Shown one piece after another: positions 42,998 to 52,100 of a stretch of DNA of 64,000 nt. The DNA is from Hydrogenophaga sp. Lineage in GTDB: Bacteria; Pseudomonadota; Gammaproteobacteria; Burkholderiales; Burkholderiaceae_C. Numbering within the stretch: the first letter of the stretch is position 1; each line of letters opens with the position of its first letter. The stretch lies in assembly GCF_019264445.1 (NCBI RefSeq), contig NZ_JAHVAB010000059.1, positions 46,750 to 110,749 of the forward strand. Reading direction: 5' to 3'. The translations under genes and the position numbers were made by a program. The notes beneath the pieces were generated by a model. The model was given only the letters and a program-made list of their open reading frames with translations. It had not been told where the DNA came from and did not search any database.

Positions 42998-43354
42998 TCA
43001 CTGCCGCTCGCAGCGTCCCTCGCCCGTGGCCTGCCCGCGGAAGTCGCTCGTCCAGGTTTGCGCGGCGGTGTCGATCTGGATGCGTTCGTTGTCCACGGCG
43101 GTGAGGATCACGGTGTCGCGCACCGAGAAGGTGTAGACCGGCACACCGTCAACGAGCACCGAGCGCACACGCGTCTTGTCGTAGCCGATGCGCACGGTGC
43201 GCGTCCAGGTGGTGCGCGCCGGCTGGTAGGACGCTTCACACACCAGCGTCACCTCGCCCGTCGGTGGGTTCGCCTTCTTGCCCTGTGCTGCGGCAGGGCC
43301 TGCCGCACCGGCAGCGGCCAGCACCACTGCGCAGCCCAACGCACGCAGCCTCAT
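42998..43354 (-). CDS. Small exported hypothetical protein
   Basis: Encodes 118 residues. The N terminus (RLRALGCAVVLAAAGAAG, cleaved near AAA-QG) is a signal peptide, and the mature part is beta-rich: VTLVCEASYQ, WTRTVRIGYDK, VRDTVILTAVDNERIQID. Two cysteines could form a disulfide. The ATG overlaps the stop of the adenosyltransferase gene (ATGA), so they are co-transcribed, although no functional link is obvious. I do not recognise the family; proteins of this style are common single-copy periplasmic proteins in Comamonadaceae. Confidence 0.7.
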   Translation of the reverse strand: MRLRALGCAVVLAAAGAAGPAAAQGKKANPPTGEVTLVCEASYQPARTTWTRTVRIGYDKTRVRSVLVDGVPVYTFSVRDTVILTAVDNERIQIDTAAQTWTSDFRGQATGEGRCERQ

Positions 43355-43917
43355 GACGCGTCCCCCTTGGCCATGCGCTCGCTTTTCCAGTACACGTCGT
43401 CGCCACCGTTCATGCGGTTGAGCACGCGCGCGAGCACGAACATCAGGTCGCTCAGGCGGTTGAGGTACTGGCGCGGCGTGTCCTTGAGCGCTTCCTGTTT
43501 GCCCAGCGCCACCACCGAACGCTCGGCGCGGCGCGCCACGGTGCGGCACACGTGGGCCTGGCTGGCGGCCCGGGTGCCCGCGGGCAGGATGAACTCCTGC
43601 AGCCGGGGCAGCGCCTCGTTGTGCGTGGCCAGCGCTTCGTCCAGCGCGAGTACGGCCTCGGGCTTGAGCAGCTCGAAGCCGGGAATGGACAGCTCGCCGC
43701 CCAGGTTGAAGAGCTGGTGCTGAATCTCCACCAGCAAGGCGCGCACGTCGTCGCCCATGTCTTCGCAGAGCAGCACGCCGATGTGCGAGTTGAGCTCGTC
43801 CACATCACCCATGGCGTGCACGCGCAGGCTGTCCTTGGAAACGCGGGTGTTGTCGCCCAGCCCGGTGGTGCCGGCGTCGCCGGTGCGGGTGGCGATCTGG
43901 GTGAGTCGGTTGCCCAT
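43351..43917 (-). CDS. PduO-type cob(I)alamin adenosyltransferase
   Basis: Encodes 188 residues of the four-helix PduO/MMAB family. TRTGDAGTTGLGDNTRVSK (residues 10-28) is the ATP-binding loop, DVDELNSHIG follows, and the C-terminal AERSVVAL and YLNRLSDLMFVLAR segments carry the conserved arginine and asparagine. The enzyme attaches adenosine to reduced cobalamin to form the cofactor of mutases and lyases. GAGG precedes the ATG. I looked for a cobalamin riboswitch upstream and did not find one. Confidence 0.93.
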   Translation of the reverse strand: MGNRLTQIATRTGDAGTTGLGDNTRVSKDSLRVHAMGDVDELNSHIGVLLCEDMGDDVRALLVEIQHQLFNLGGELSIPGFELLKPEAVLALDEALATHNEALPRLQEFILPAGTRAASQAHVCRTVARRAERSVVALGKQEALKDTPRQYLNRLSDLMFVLARVLNRMNGGDDVYWKSERMAKGDAS

Positions 43918-44126
43918 GGAGTTCCTCTGATCGATCGGCGGGCAGACGGCGCCTGCCGGCGTGCAGGGATTGTCAGCGAAAGCCCGCGCACGGGTAACGA
44001 GGTGCTGGGAAATGTGACTCAGGCAAAGGTCTTGTCATGGAGGCAACGGGTGGCAAAAGTGCTGGCCGGTGCCGGCAAGGCGGGTGGTAATGCGGGCTTG
44101 TTCCACCACGCGTCAGGAGTCCTCCG

Positions 44127-44351
44127 ATGTCCCGTTCACGAGCCGCACAGCGCCTCTCCGACTTCGAAGCCAGCAGCGTGAAGCTCATCGCCGCCTGCGC
44201 CCTGGGGCTGGCCGGCCTGGCCACCGCGCAGGTGTCGCCGCCCACGCGCCACGCGCTCTCCGTGTGCACGCCCTCGCGCCTGAGCGACGCACCGCGCCCC
44301 ACCCGCCTGGACACGGTGCCCACCTCGCTCAAGGGCGCCGAACGCCGCTGA
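44127..44351 (+). CDS. Small hypothetical protein with one hydrophobic segment
   Basis: Encodes 74 residues. AGGAG lies seven bases before the ATG, which is the main reason to accept it. A hydrophobic stretch (VKLIAACALGLAGLATAQ, about residues 18-35) could be a membrane anchor or signal sequence, and the rest is short and basic with many Pro, Ser and Thr residues. No family is recognised. It lies upstream of the FAD-linked oxidase on the same strand with 82 bases between. Confidence 0.5.
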   Translation: MSRSRAAQRLSDFEASSVKLIAACALGLAGLATAQVSPPTRHALSVCTPSRLSDAPRPTRLDTVPTSLKGAERR

Positions 44352-44433
44352 AGGCCCCACAACCCGGGGCGCACAAGTCCCACCCCAAGGCTTAAACTGA
44401 CCGGCCGCTCACCCTGCCGCCCGGAGACAAGCC

Positions 44434-45858
44434 ATGAACGCCCCGACCGCCCTCAGCCACCTCGCCCCGCAAGTCACCCAGCGCGCCATACCGGCCGAGT
44501 TCCTCGCCGCCCTGCAGGCGCGCTTTGGCGCGCAGTGCTCCACCGCCCTGGTGGTGCGCGAGCAGCACGGGCGTGACGAGTCGGTGTACGAGGTGCCGCC
44601 GCCCGCGGCCGTGGTGTTTGCGCAGGCCACGCAAGACGTGGCCGACGCGGTGAAGTTGGCCGCGCAATACCGCGTGCCGGTGATCCCCTTTGGCGTGGGC
44701 TCTTCGCTCGAAGGCCACCTGCTCGCGGTGCAGGGAGGCATCAGCATCGACGTCAGCCGCATGAACCAGGTGCTGACCATCAACGCCGAAGACCTCACCG
44801 TGACCGTGCAGCCCGGCGTGACCCGCAAGGCGCTGAACGAGGCCGTGAAGAGCGAGGGCCTGTTCTTCCCGATCGACCCCGGCGCCGACGCCTCCATTGG
44901 CGGCATGACCGCCACGCGCGCCTCGGGCACGAACGCCGTGCGCTACGGCACCATGCGCGAAAACGTGCTGGCCCTCGAAGTGGTCACCGCCAGCGGCGAG
45001 GTGATCCGCACCGGCACACGCGCCAAGAAAAGCAGCGCCGGCTACGACCTCACGCGCCTCATGGTGGGCAGCGAAGGCACCCTGGGCGTCATGACCGAGA
45101 TCACGCTCAAGCTCTACCCACTGCCCGAAGCCATCTCGGCCGCCACCTGCTCGTTCCCCAGCATCGAAGCCGCCGTGCGCTGCGTGATCCAGGTGATCCA
45201 GCTGGGCGTGCCGATCGCGCGCTGCGAGCTGATCGACCACAACACCGTGCGCATGGTCAACGCGCACAGCAAGCTCGGCCTGCGCGAAGAAAACATGCTG
45301 CTCATGGAGTTCCACGGCTCGCCCGCCAGCGTGAAAGAGCAGGCCGAGACCGTGCAGGAGATCGCCAACGACTTCGGTGGCAACGCGTTCGAATGGGCCG
45401 ACACGCCCGAAGAGCGCACCCGCCTGTGGACCGCGCGGCACAACGCCTACTTCGCCGCGATCCAGAGCAAGCCCGGCTGCCGCGCCATCTCCACCGACAC
45501 CTGCGTGCCCATCAGCCGCCTGGCCGACTGCCTGCTGGACTCCGTGGCCGAGGCCGACGCCGCCGGCCTGCCCTACTTCCTGGTGGGCCATGTCGGCGAC
45601 GGCAACTTCCACTTTGGCTACCTGATCGACCCGACCCAGCCCGACGAACACACGCTGGCCGAAGAGCTCAATCACAAGCTGGTGGCACGCGCGCTGCGCC
45701 TGGAGGGCACCTGCACGGGCGAGCATGGCGTGGGTCTGCACAAGATGGACTTCCTGCTCACCGAAGCCGGGGCGGGCGCGGTCGACATGATGCGCACCAT
45801 CAAGCGCGCGCTCGACCCCGACAACATCCTCAATCCGGGCAAGATCTTCGCGATCTAG
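44434..45858 (+). CDS. FAD-linked oxidase, D-lactate dehydrogenase (cytochrome)/GlcD-like
   Basis: Encodes 474 residues. The PCMH-type FAD-binding domain holds VPVIPFGVGSSLEGH and DPGADASIGGMTATRASGTN (about residues 150-170), and the C-terminal FAD-oxidase domain ends with the RLEGTCTGEHGVGLHK motif and DPDNILNPGKIF. These are typical of D-lactate dehydrogenase (cytochrome) and GlcD-like enzymes that oxidise D-2-hydroxy acids. GGAG stands before the ATG. No GlcE or GlcF subunit genes adjoin, so it probably works as a single-subunit D-2-hydroxyacid dehydrogenase. Confidence 0.88.
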   Translation: MNAPTALSHLAPQVTQRAIPAEFLAALQARFGAQCSTALVVREQHGRDESVYEVPPPAAVVFAQATQDVADAVKLAAQYRVPVIPFGVGSSLEGHLLAVQGGISIDVSRMNQVLTINAEDLTVTVQPGVTRKALNEAVKSEGLFFPIDPGADASIGGMTATRASGTNAVRYGTMRENVLALEVVTASGEVIRTGTRAKKSSAGYDLTRLMVGSEGTLGVMTEITLKLYPLPEAISAATCSFPSIEAAVRCVIQVIQLGVPIARCELIDHNTVRMVNAHSKLGLREENMLLMEFHGSPASVKEQAETVQEIANDFGGNAFEWADTPEERTRLWTARHNAYFAAIQSKPGCRAISTDTCVPISRLADCLLDSVAEADAAGLPYFLVGHVGDGNFHFGYLIDPTQPDEHTLAEELNHKLVARALRLEGTCTGEHGVGLHKMDFLLTEAGAGAVDMMRTIKRALDPDNILNPGKIFAI

Positions 45859-45911
45859 CCGCTGCGCCAGGCGGCGCCACGGCCCGCAAGCGCCGAGGGG
45901 GCGCAGGTATA

Positions 45912-45942
45912 TTCACACCTTCGATTTAATCTGAAGGGTGAA
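45912..45942 (+). promoter_or_regulatory. Inverted repeat covering the start of the CsgG-like gene
   Basis: TTCACACCTTC (45912-45922) and GAAGGGTGAA (45933-45942) pair with a single bulged base around an AT-rich loop. The right arm contains the only purine-rich ribosome-site candidate and the GTG start. In RNA the stem would hide the start; in DNA it could be an operator. Confidence 0.45.
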
Positions 45943-46747
45943 TATCTTTATAAAGCACACTTTTGCACTCGTCTCCAGCCTGTTCCTGGCGGGCTGTGTC
46001 GGAACCATGCCGAGCATCGGAGACAGCAGCGCACGGACCGTTGCCACGGGCTCCGCTGGAGGCAGCCAGACCGACAACGTCAACAGCAAGCTGGAGCGCT
46101 GCAGCGAGACCCTGGGCACCATCGCCATGGTCGAAGACCAGCAGGCCGGCTGGTACCAGACCCTGCGCAGCCACCAGCTGCAATCCACCATCCCCGTGTT
46201 GCGCCTGCTGGTGCAGCAATCCAACTGCTTCGTGGTGGTGGAGCGTGGCGCCGGCCTGCGCAACATGCAGCAGGAGCGCGATCTGGAGCGCACTGGCGAA
46301 ATGCGCAGCGGCAGCAATTTCGGCAGGGGCCAGATGGTGTCGGCCGACTACACGATGAGCCCTTCTGTCACCTTCAGCCAGAAAGGCACGGGCGGCATGG
46401 GCGCGGCGCTGTCGTCCTTCGCGGGCGGCATGTTTGGCCAGGTGGCCGGTGGCATGAAGTTCAACGACGCCTCGACGATGCTCACCTTGGTGGACAACCG
46501 CTCGGGCGTGCAGCTGGCCGCGGCCGAAGGCAGCTCGCGCAACACCGACTTCAACCTGTTTGGCGGGCTGTTCGGCGGCGGAACCCTGGGCTCCGCCAGC
46601 GCCTTCACCAACACCCCGGAAGGCAAGGTGCTGACCGCCGCTTTCATGGACTCGTACAACCAGATGGTGCGCGCCCTGAAAAACTACAAAGCGCAGGAGA
46701 TCAAGGGCGGCCTGGGCCGGGGCGGTCAGCTCAAGACCGGGCAATAA
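45938..46747 (+). CDS. CsgG-like outer-membrane lipoprotein
   Basis: Encodes 269 residues from a GTG. No other start is possible because a TGA stands just upstream in frame and the next in-frame ATG would remove the signal sequence. The lipobox is LFLAGC with C20. After a Ser/Gly-rich linker, a CsgG-type domain follows, including IPVLRLLVQQSNCFVVVERGAGL and ADYTMSPSVTFSQ. CsgG proteins form export pores for curli or are linked to secretion systems, but no curli genes are present here. The coding frame ends three bases before the convergent chemoreceptor stop. Confidence 0.75.
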   Translation: MNIFIKHTFALVSSLFLAGCVGTMPSIGDSSARTVATGSAGGSQTDNVNSKLERCSETLGTIAMVEDQQAGWYQTLRSHQLQSTIPVLRLLVQQSNCFVVVERGAGLRNMQQERDLERTGEMRSGSNFGRGQMVSADYTMSPSVTFSQKGTGGMGAALSSFAGGMFGQVAGGMKFNDASTMLTLVDNRSGVQLAAAEGSSRNTDFNLFGGLFGGGTLGSASAFTNTPEGKVLTAAFMDSYNQMVRALKNYKAQEIKGGLGRGGQLKTGQ

Positions 46748-46750
46748 ACC

Positions 46751-48304
46751 TCAGCCCGCGCGCAGCCGGAACACCGCCACCGCGTCCACCAGTTCCTGTG
46801 CCTGCTGGCGCAGGCTGGCGGCCGATGCCGACATCTGTTCGACCAGCGCCGCGTTCTGCTGCGTGGCCTGGTCCATCTGTGTGACCGCTTCGCCCACCTG
46901 GGCAACGCCCGCACTTTGCTCGACGCTGGCACTGCTGATCTCGCCCATGAGATCGGTGACACGCCGAATGCTGGCGACCACCTCCTGCATGGTGGTGCCC
47001 GCCTGGTCCGCCAGCGCCACGCCATGCTCCACACGGCCCACGCTTTCACCAATGAGGTCCTTGATTTCCTTGGCCGCCTGACCCGAGCGCTGCGCGAGGT
47101 TGCGCACCTCGCCCGCCACCACCGCAAACCCGCGGCCCTGCTCGCCCGCGCGCGCCGCTTCCACGGCGGCATTCAGCGCCAGGATGTTGGTCTGGAACGC
47201 AATGCCGTCGATCACCGAGATGATGTCGGCAATCTTCTTTGAGCTGGTCTCGATGCCGCGCATCGTGTCGACCACGCGGTTGACCACATCGCCGCCTTGT
47301 TGGGCCACGGTGGACGCGCCTTGCGCGAGCTGGTTGGCCGTGCGGGCATGGTCCGCGTTCTGGCTCACGGTGCTGCCGAGTTGTTCCATGGACGCCGACG
47401 TTTGCTCCAGCGCACTCGCCTGACTCTCGGTGCGGCGCGACAGGTCGCTGTTGCCCGACGCAATTTCGGCGCTGCCGTGCGAGACGGCATCGGCCCCCAC
47501 GCGCACCGCCTGCACCGAAGCCGTGAGCCGCTCGGTCATGTTGCGCAGCGCCACCAGCGTGCTGTCGGCGTCGCCGCTGCGCACCTGCATCTGCACGCCC
47601 AGGTCGCCAGCGGCCACCGCCTCGGCGATGCGCTTGAGCTCCTCGGGGTCGGCCCCCAGCGAACGCACCACGCGGCGCAGGTACACCGACAAGCCGAACA
47701 GGCCCAGCGCGACCAACGCCACTGCACCGATCACGATGTTGCGATCCATCGACGCGAGCGATTTCACTTCGTTAATGCGCGTGGCCAGCAAGTCGCCCTG
47801 GCGCTTCTTCTCACTTGCCAGAGGCCCCAGCAACGCGTTGCGCGCAGGAATGGTCTTGTCGACCAAGTAGGCAAACGCCTCGTCCTTGCGCCCCGCGGTG
47901 ATGAGGCCCACGTTGACATCGCCGTGGCGCCAGAACTCGTCCATCAACGCCGGCAATGGGGCAAAGGCCTTGCGTCCGTCGTCGTCCGTCATGGCCGCAC
48001 CAAACTGCTTCAGGCGCTCGTAAAGCAACTGCTTCTTGTGGCCGAGATCGGCCAGCGTGGTGTCGAGCTCGGTCGGGTTGCGCGAGAGGATCGCATGGCG
48101 CACCTGCAGCGACGCGCGGGTGACATTGAGCTCCAGCTCGGCAATGACCTGCAGCTGGGGCACATTGGTGTGGTTGATCTCGTCCGTCTCGGTGGACAGC
48201 TGGCCCATCATGGTCCAGACCGTGCCGGCCACGAGCAGCAGCAGCCCGATGAGAGACGTGTTGATGAGCAGCAGCCGCTGCCCGAGTTGTGAGCGTCGTG
48301 ACAT
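46751..48304 (-). CDS. Methyl-accepting chemotaxis protein
   Basis: Encodes 517 residues. GAGGAGA supports the ATG at 48304. Membrane helices are at about 13-35 and 190-212, bounding a helical periplasmic sensor of the four-helix-bundle type. A HAMP domain ([20 protein letters not shown]) leads to the signalling helices with the hairpin tip [20 protein letters not shown] and [18 protein letters not shown], which bind CheA and CheW. There is no C-terminal CheR-binding pentapeptide. The ligand is unknown. Confidence 0.93.
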   Translation of the reverse strand: MSRRSQLGQRLLLINTSLIGLLLLVAGTVWTMMGQLSTETDEINHTNVPQLQVIAELELNVTRASLQVRHAILSRNPTELDTTLADLGHKKQLLYERLKQFGAAMTDDDGRKAFAPLPALMDEFWRHGDVNVGLITAGRKDEAFAYLVDKTIPARNALLGPLASEKKRQGDLLATRINEVKSLASMDRNIVIGAVALVALGLFGLSVYLRRVVRSLGADPEELKRIAEAVAAGDLGVQMQVRSGDADSTLVALRNMTERLTASVQAVRVGADAVSHGSAEIASGNSDLSRRTESQASALEQTSASMEQLGSTVSQNADHARTANQLAQGASTVAQQGGDVVNRVVDTMRGIETSSKKIADIISVIDGIAFQTNILALNAAVEAARAGEQGRGFAVVAGEVRNLAQRSGQAAKEIKDLIGESVGRVEHGVALADQAGTTMQEVVASIRRVTDLMGEISSASVEQSAGVAQVGEAVTQMDQATQQNAALVEQMSASAASLRQQAQELVDAVAVFRLRAG

Positions 48305-48448
48305 GGGTATCTCCTCAGAGCCCAAGTCCAGCAACCACTTACAGAGAACCGTCAGACCACCGCCGGACCGAGCCCCAGCAGGTTAAGCGGGCGCGCCCCG
48401 TGTCAATACGGTGAAAAGACGGGGGAAACCGGCCTGTTTCGCCAGGGA

Positions 48449-49369
48449 CTACTGCCCCGCCGCGCGCAGCCGCTCGATGATGCCGTTCAACGCGTCCAGC
48501 GAACCGAACTGGATCGCCACCTCGCCCATCTCTTCGAAGCGGCCATGGCGTTTCACGCGTTTCTTCACCCGCACCTCCACCTCGGCGGTGAGCAGGTCGG
48601 CCAGCTCCTCTTCCACGCGGCGGATATCGCGCGACTTCTCTTTCTTGAGCTTCTGCGGCGCCAGCGCAAATTCGGCGCTGAGCTTTTTCACCAGGCTCTC
48701 GGCCTCGCGCACCGACATCTTGCGCGCGGCAATCTGGTTGCCAGCCGTGATCTGGTTCGCCTTGTCCAGCGCGAGCAGCGCCCGCGCATGGCCCATGTCC
48801 AGGTCGCCCGCCATCAGCATGGTCTGCACCGGCTCGGCCAGTTGCAGCAGGCGCAGCAGGTTGCTCGCGGCGCTGCGCGAGCGGCCCACGGCCTGCGCCG
48901 CCTGTTCGTGAGTGAGCCCAAACTCTTTCACCAGGCGTTGCAAACCCAAGGCTTCTTCCAGCGGGTTCAGGTCTTCGCGCTGGATGTTTTCAATGAGCGA
49001 CATGGCCGCGGCGGCCTCGTTGGGCACGTCGCGCACGAGCACCGGCACGCGCTCCAGGCCCGCCAGCTTCGAGGCGCGAAAGCGCCGCTCGCCGGCAATG
49101 ATTTCGTACAGCCCCGCATTCGGCCCATCGGCCAGCTGGCGCACCAAAATCGGCTGCATCACGCCCTGCACCTTGATGCTCTCGGCCAGCTCGTACAAAG
49201 CGCCTTCGTCCATGCGGGTGCGCGGCTGGTACATGCCGGGCACGAGCTGGTCCAGCGCCAGGCTGGAAGGGAGTTGCGGCTCGGCGTCGCCGGGCGCGCC
49301 TTCCTGCACCTTGGGGCCCAGCAGGGCTTCGAGTCCACGGCCGAGGCCCTTGGGTTTTTTGGTGACCAT
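48449..49369 (-). CDS. parB: Chromosome-partitioning protein ParB
   Basis: Encodes 306 residues. The start KGLGRGLEALLG (7-18) is the ParA-stimulating N-terminal motif. CTP-binding motifs are GERRFRAS at 93-100 and ENIQRED at 127-133, followed by the parS-recognising HTH (LTHEQAAQAVGRSRSAASNLLRL, about residues 152-175) and a dimerising C terminus. ParB loads on parS as a sliding clamp and drives origin segregation with ParA. Four parS-like sites lie within the next 3.3 kb. An unrelated hydrolase gene separates it from parA. Confidence 0.96.
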   Translation of the reverse strand: MVTKKPKGLGRGLEALLGPKVQEGAPGDAEPQLPSSLALDQLVPGMYQPRTRMDEGALYELAESIKVQGVMQPILVRQLADGPNAGLYEIIAGERRFRASKLAGLERVPVLVRDVPNEAAAAMSLIENIQREDLNPLEEALGLQRLVKEFGLTHEQAAQAVGRSRSAASNLLRLLQLAEPVQTMLMAGDLDMGHARALLALDKANQITAGNQIAARKMSVREAESLVKKLSAEFALAPQKLKKEKSRDIRRVEEELADLLTAEVEVRVKKRVKRHGRFEEMGEVAIQFGSLDALNGIIERLRAAGQ

Positions 49370-49386
49370 GGGTCGTCTTTCGAAAG

Positions 49387-49935
49387 TCAGAGATTCAGGA
49401 GTTCGGCCAACACCGCGTGGCCCATGGGCCAGTCGCCCAGGCCGGATTCGGCGTTGATGTGGCCCGCGTCGCCCAGGTCCACGAAGCGTGAGCCCCAGGC
49501 GGTGGCCAGGGTGTGTGCCCGCGCGAAGCTGCAGTACGGATCGTTGCGGCTGCCCACCAGCACGCTGGGGAAAGGCAATCGCTGCAGGGCGATGGGCGAC
49601 CAGCTGGGCAGCAGTGGGCGCATGTCTTCGCGCTCGGCATCGCCGGGGGCGACCAGCAGCGCTGCCTTCACGCGCGCGGTGTTCTGCGAATGCGAGGCCC
49701 AGGCCGCCGTGTGCAGGCAGCCCAGGCTGTGCGCCACCAGCACGGCCGGCTCGTCGCAGTCCAGCAGCACCTCTTCGAGCCGGGCGATCCAGTCGCCGCG
49801 CTTGGGGCGCATCCAGTCGTGCTGGTCCACGCGACGGTAGCCGTGGGTGCGCTCCCAGCGGCTTTGCCAGTGCTCGGGGCCGCTGTTCTGCCAGCCGGGG
49901 AGGATGAGGACGTTCTCGGGTTTCACGTGAAACAC
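49387..49935 (-). CDS. RBBP9/YdeN-family serine hydrolase between parA and parB
   Basis: Encodes 182 residues. VLILPGWQNSGPEHW and the nucleophile region VAHSLGC (S70) with a C-terminal GHINAESG histidine identify the RBBP9-like alpha/beta hydrolases. The apparent start is a GTG (49933-49935) inside a parS site, so the first residues FHVKP are encoded by parS itself; the fourth codon is another possible GTG start. It begins seven bases after the parA stop and ends 17 bases before parB, so all three are one operon. Its substrate and any link to segregation are unknown. Confidence 0.87.
   Translation of the reverse strand: MFHVKPENVLILPGWQNSGPEHWQSRWERTHGYRRVDQHDWMRPKRGDWIARLEEVLLDCDEPAVLVAHSLGCLHTAAWASHSQNTARVKAALLVAPGDAEREDMRPLLPSWSPIALQRLPFPSVLVGSRNDPYCSFARAHTLATAWGSRFVDLGDAGHINAESGLGDWPMGHAVLAELLNL
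49919..49934. promoter_or_regulatory. parS: parS site 1, at the hydrolase start codon
   Basis: GGTTTCACGTGAAACA matches the parS consensus TGTTTCACGTGAAACA at 15 of 16 bases. It spans the GTG start and first codons of the hydrolase gene between parA and parB. Confidence 0.9.
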
Positions 49936-49942
49936 CTTCGCG

Positions 49943-50713
49943 TCAGAGGCGGTCGATGCGTTCGACCATTTCCTTGGCGAACGTCACAAAGGCCTGGCTT
50001 CCCCGCGCGGCCGGGTCGAACACCACGCCGGGCAGGCCGTAGCTGGGCGCTTCGGCCAGGCGCACGTTGCGGGGGATCACGGTGTCGAACACCTTGTCGC
50101 CAAAGTGGGCCTTGAGCTGGTCGCTCACCTGTTGCTGCAGGGTGATGCGCGGGTCGAACATCACCCGCAGCAGGCCGATGATGGCGAGGTCCTTGTTCAG
50201 GTTGGCGTGCACCTGCTTGATGGTGTTGACCAAGTCGGTCAGCCCTTCGAGCGCGAAGTACTCGCACTGCATCGGCACGATCACGCCGTGCGCGGCGCAC
50301 AGGCCGTTGAGGGTGAGCATGCTGAGCGACGGCGGGCAGTCGATCAGCACAAAGTCGTAGGCGTCGGCCACTTCGGCCAGCGCGGTTTTCAGGCGCTTCT
50401 CGCGCCGCTCCACTTCCACCAGCTCCACCTCGGCGCCCGCGAGTTCGCGGTTGGCGCCGAGCACGTGGTAGCCGCACTTCTCCGAATACACCGCCGCTTC
50501 GGCCACCGAGGCGGACTCCAGCAGCACGTCGTACACCGACAACGCCATCTGGCGCTTGTCCACGCCCGAGCCCATGGTGGCGTTGCCCTGGGGGTCCAGG
50601 TCGACCATCAACACCCGCTGACCGACCTTGGCCAGGCCGGCGGCCAGGTTGACCGTGGTGGTGGTCTTGCCGACCCCGCCCTTCTGGTTGGCAACGCAAA
50701 AGATCTTGGCCAT
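49943..50713 (-). CDS. parA: Chromosome-partitioning ATPase ParA
   Basis: Encodes 256 residues. The deviant Walker A motif KGGVGKTT lies at 11-18, Walker A' in VLMVDLDPQGN (about 34-44) and Walker B in DFVLIDCPPSL. The length and lack of an N-terminal HTH mark a chromosomal (type Ib/Soj) ParA. It binds DNA nonspecifically with ATP and is released by ParB, moving the origin region. It follows the lysE gene closely and precedes the RBBP9-like gene and parB. Confidence 0.96.
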   Translation of the reverse strand: MAKIFCVANQKGGVGKTTTTVNLAAGLAKVGQRVLMVDLDPQGNATMGSGVDKRQMALSVYDVLLESASVAEAAVYSEKCGYHVLGANRELAGAEVELVEVERREKRLKTALAEVADAYDFVLIDCPPSLSMLTLNGLCAAHGVIVPMQCEYFALEGLTDLVNTIKQVHANLNKDLAIIGLLRVMFDPRITLQQQVSDQLKAHFGDKVFDTVIPRNVRLAEAPSYGLPGVVFDPAARGSQAFVTFAKEMVERIDRL

Positions 50714-50719
50714 GGGTGC

Positions 50720-51334
50720 TTACTTGGAAATGGCCAGCTTGATGCCGAAGCCGATGAGGAAGACGCCCGCCAGCTTCTCCAGCGCGCGCACCACCCGCGG
50801 GTTGGCGCGCATGCGCTCCGCCAGAAAGTGGGTGAGCAGCACGGCGGTCAGGCCATAGAGAAAGGTGAGAAAGGCCACGGTGACGGCCATCGCGCCGAAC
50901 GTCAGCAGGCCCTGGTGGCGGGCCGGGTCGACAAAGAGCGGGAAAAACGCCATGTAGAAGACGATGGCCTTGGGGTTGAGCAAGGTGATCGCGAACGCCT
51001 GCTGGAAGTACTGGCGCGGGCGGATATTGAGCACGGGCGCATCACCGGGTTTGGCGGTCAGCATCTTCCAGCCCAGCCAGGCCAGATAGGCCGCGCCCAG
51101 CCATTGCACCGCGCTGAACGCGGCGGGGTAAGCCGTCAACAGGGCGGCCACGCCCGCCACCGCCAGCCACATCAGCACCTGGTCGCCAGCGATCACCCCG
51201 AAGGTCGCCGCCAGGCCACCGCGCACGCCACCCTTGCCGGTGGAGGTGATCAGCGCCAGATTGCCCGGCCCGGGAATGAGCAAAAAGACGACGATGGCGG
51301 CCACAAAAGCGCCGTAATCTGCAATGCCGAACAT
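50720..51334 (-). CDS. LysE-family amino-acid exporter
   Basis: Encodes 204 residues with about six membrane helices. The N-terminal FLLIPGPGNLALI motif and the LLNPKAIVFYMAFFPLFV segment are typical of LysE/RhtB translocators, which export amino acids or homoserine lactones. It lies between rsmG and parA on the same strand, six bases before parA, so it is part of the mnmG-parB transcription direction. No substrate can be given. Confidence 0.92.
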   Translation of the reverse strand: MFGIADYGAFVAAIVVFLLIPGPGNLALITSTGKGGVRGGLAATFGVIAGDQVLMWLAVAGVAALLTAYPAAFSAVQWLGAAYLAWLGWKMLTAKPGDAPVLNIRPRQYFQQAFAITLLNPKAIVFYMAFFPLFVDPARHQGLLTFGAMAVTVAFLTFLYGLTAVLLTHFLAERMRANPRVVRALEKLAGVFLIGFGIKLAISK

Positions 51335-51425
51335 GGAGGTGCCCCCGAAAAGTGGAGGGTCGAGTTTACGTGAAGGGGTTCAGCGCCCTGCCCCCATCGT
51401 CCCGCCAGCCCGCCGGCTGTGATGC

Positions 51426-52100
51426 TCAGGCAACAGGTCCGGGGCCCGGGCGCATCCAGACGATGCAACGCTCGGCGTCCAACCCCGGCACATGCAGCGG
51501 TTCCACGTGAAACACATCGACCGCCTCTGCGTCTTTTTTCAGCGCCGCCAGCTCGTCGCCAGGGTGCTTGCCCTTCATGGCCATCCACACGCCACCGGGG
51601 TTGAGGGCGTCGTGCGACCAGTGCACGAAGTCCACCAGCGAGGCAAAGGCGCGCGAACACACCACGTCGTAACCCGGGCCCGAAAGCGCGTTGAGGGTCT
51701 CCACCCGGGCGTGCAGGCCGCGCAGGTTGGGCAGCTTCAGGGTGGCCGCCGCCTGCTGGATGAACGCGGCTTTCTTGGCCACGGTGTCCACGCAGGTCAC
51801 GTTGATGTGGGGGCAGGCGATGGCGATCACCACACCCGGCAGGCCGCCGCCCGAGCCCACGTCCAGCAGCTGCAGCGCCCTGCCCTGCGTCTGCGCCAGC
51901 AGCGGCCGGATGGCCGCGAGGCTGTCGAGCAGGTGATGGGTCATCATCTCGGCCGGGTCGCGCACCGCCGTGAGGTTGTAGACCTTGTTCCACTTCTGCA
52001 GCAGGCCCAGGTAATCCAGCAGCAGATCGACCTGCCGCGCATCGAGTCCGAGCCCCAGCGACTGCAGGCCGGCCTGCAAGGTGGTCTTCAGGTCGCTCAT
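51426..52100 (-). CDS. rsmG: 16S rRNA (guanine-527 N7)-methyltransferase RsmG
   Basis: Encodes 224 residues. [19 protein letters not shown] and HHLLDSLA precede the SAM motif [17 protein letters not shown], which together define RsmG (GidB). It methylates G527 of 16S rRNA. Its ATG overlaps the mnmG stop by four bases, the usual pair. A parS-like 16-mer lies near its 3' end and encodes FHVEP there. The C terminus ([12 protein letters not shown]) is ordinary. Confidence 0.95.
   Translation of the reverse strand: MSDLKTTLQAGLQSLGLGLDARQVDLLLDYLGLLQKWNKVYNLTAVRDPAEMMTHHLLDSLAAIRPLLAQTQGRALQLLDVGSGGGLPGVVIAIACPHINVTCVDTVAKKAAFIQQAAATLKLPNLRGLHARVETLNALSGPGYDVVCSRAFASLVDFVHWSHDALNPGGVWMAMKGKHPGDELAALKKDAEAVDVFHVEPLHVPGLDAERCIVWMRPGPGPVA
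51499..51514. promoter_or_regulatory. parS: parS-like site 2, inside rsmG
   Basis: GGTTCCACGTGAAACA matches the parS consensus at 14 of 16 bases, with one mismatch inside the core (T to C). It lies in the C-terminal coding part of rsmG. It is the weakest of the four. Confidence 0.65.

Noticed and set aside
43918..44126. Cobalamin riboswitch upstream of the adenosyltransferase gene
   Set aside because: The spacer lacks the conserved B12-box and the GCCACTG-type core on the minus strand; only short fragments look similar.
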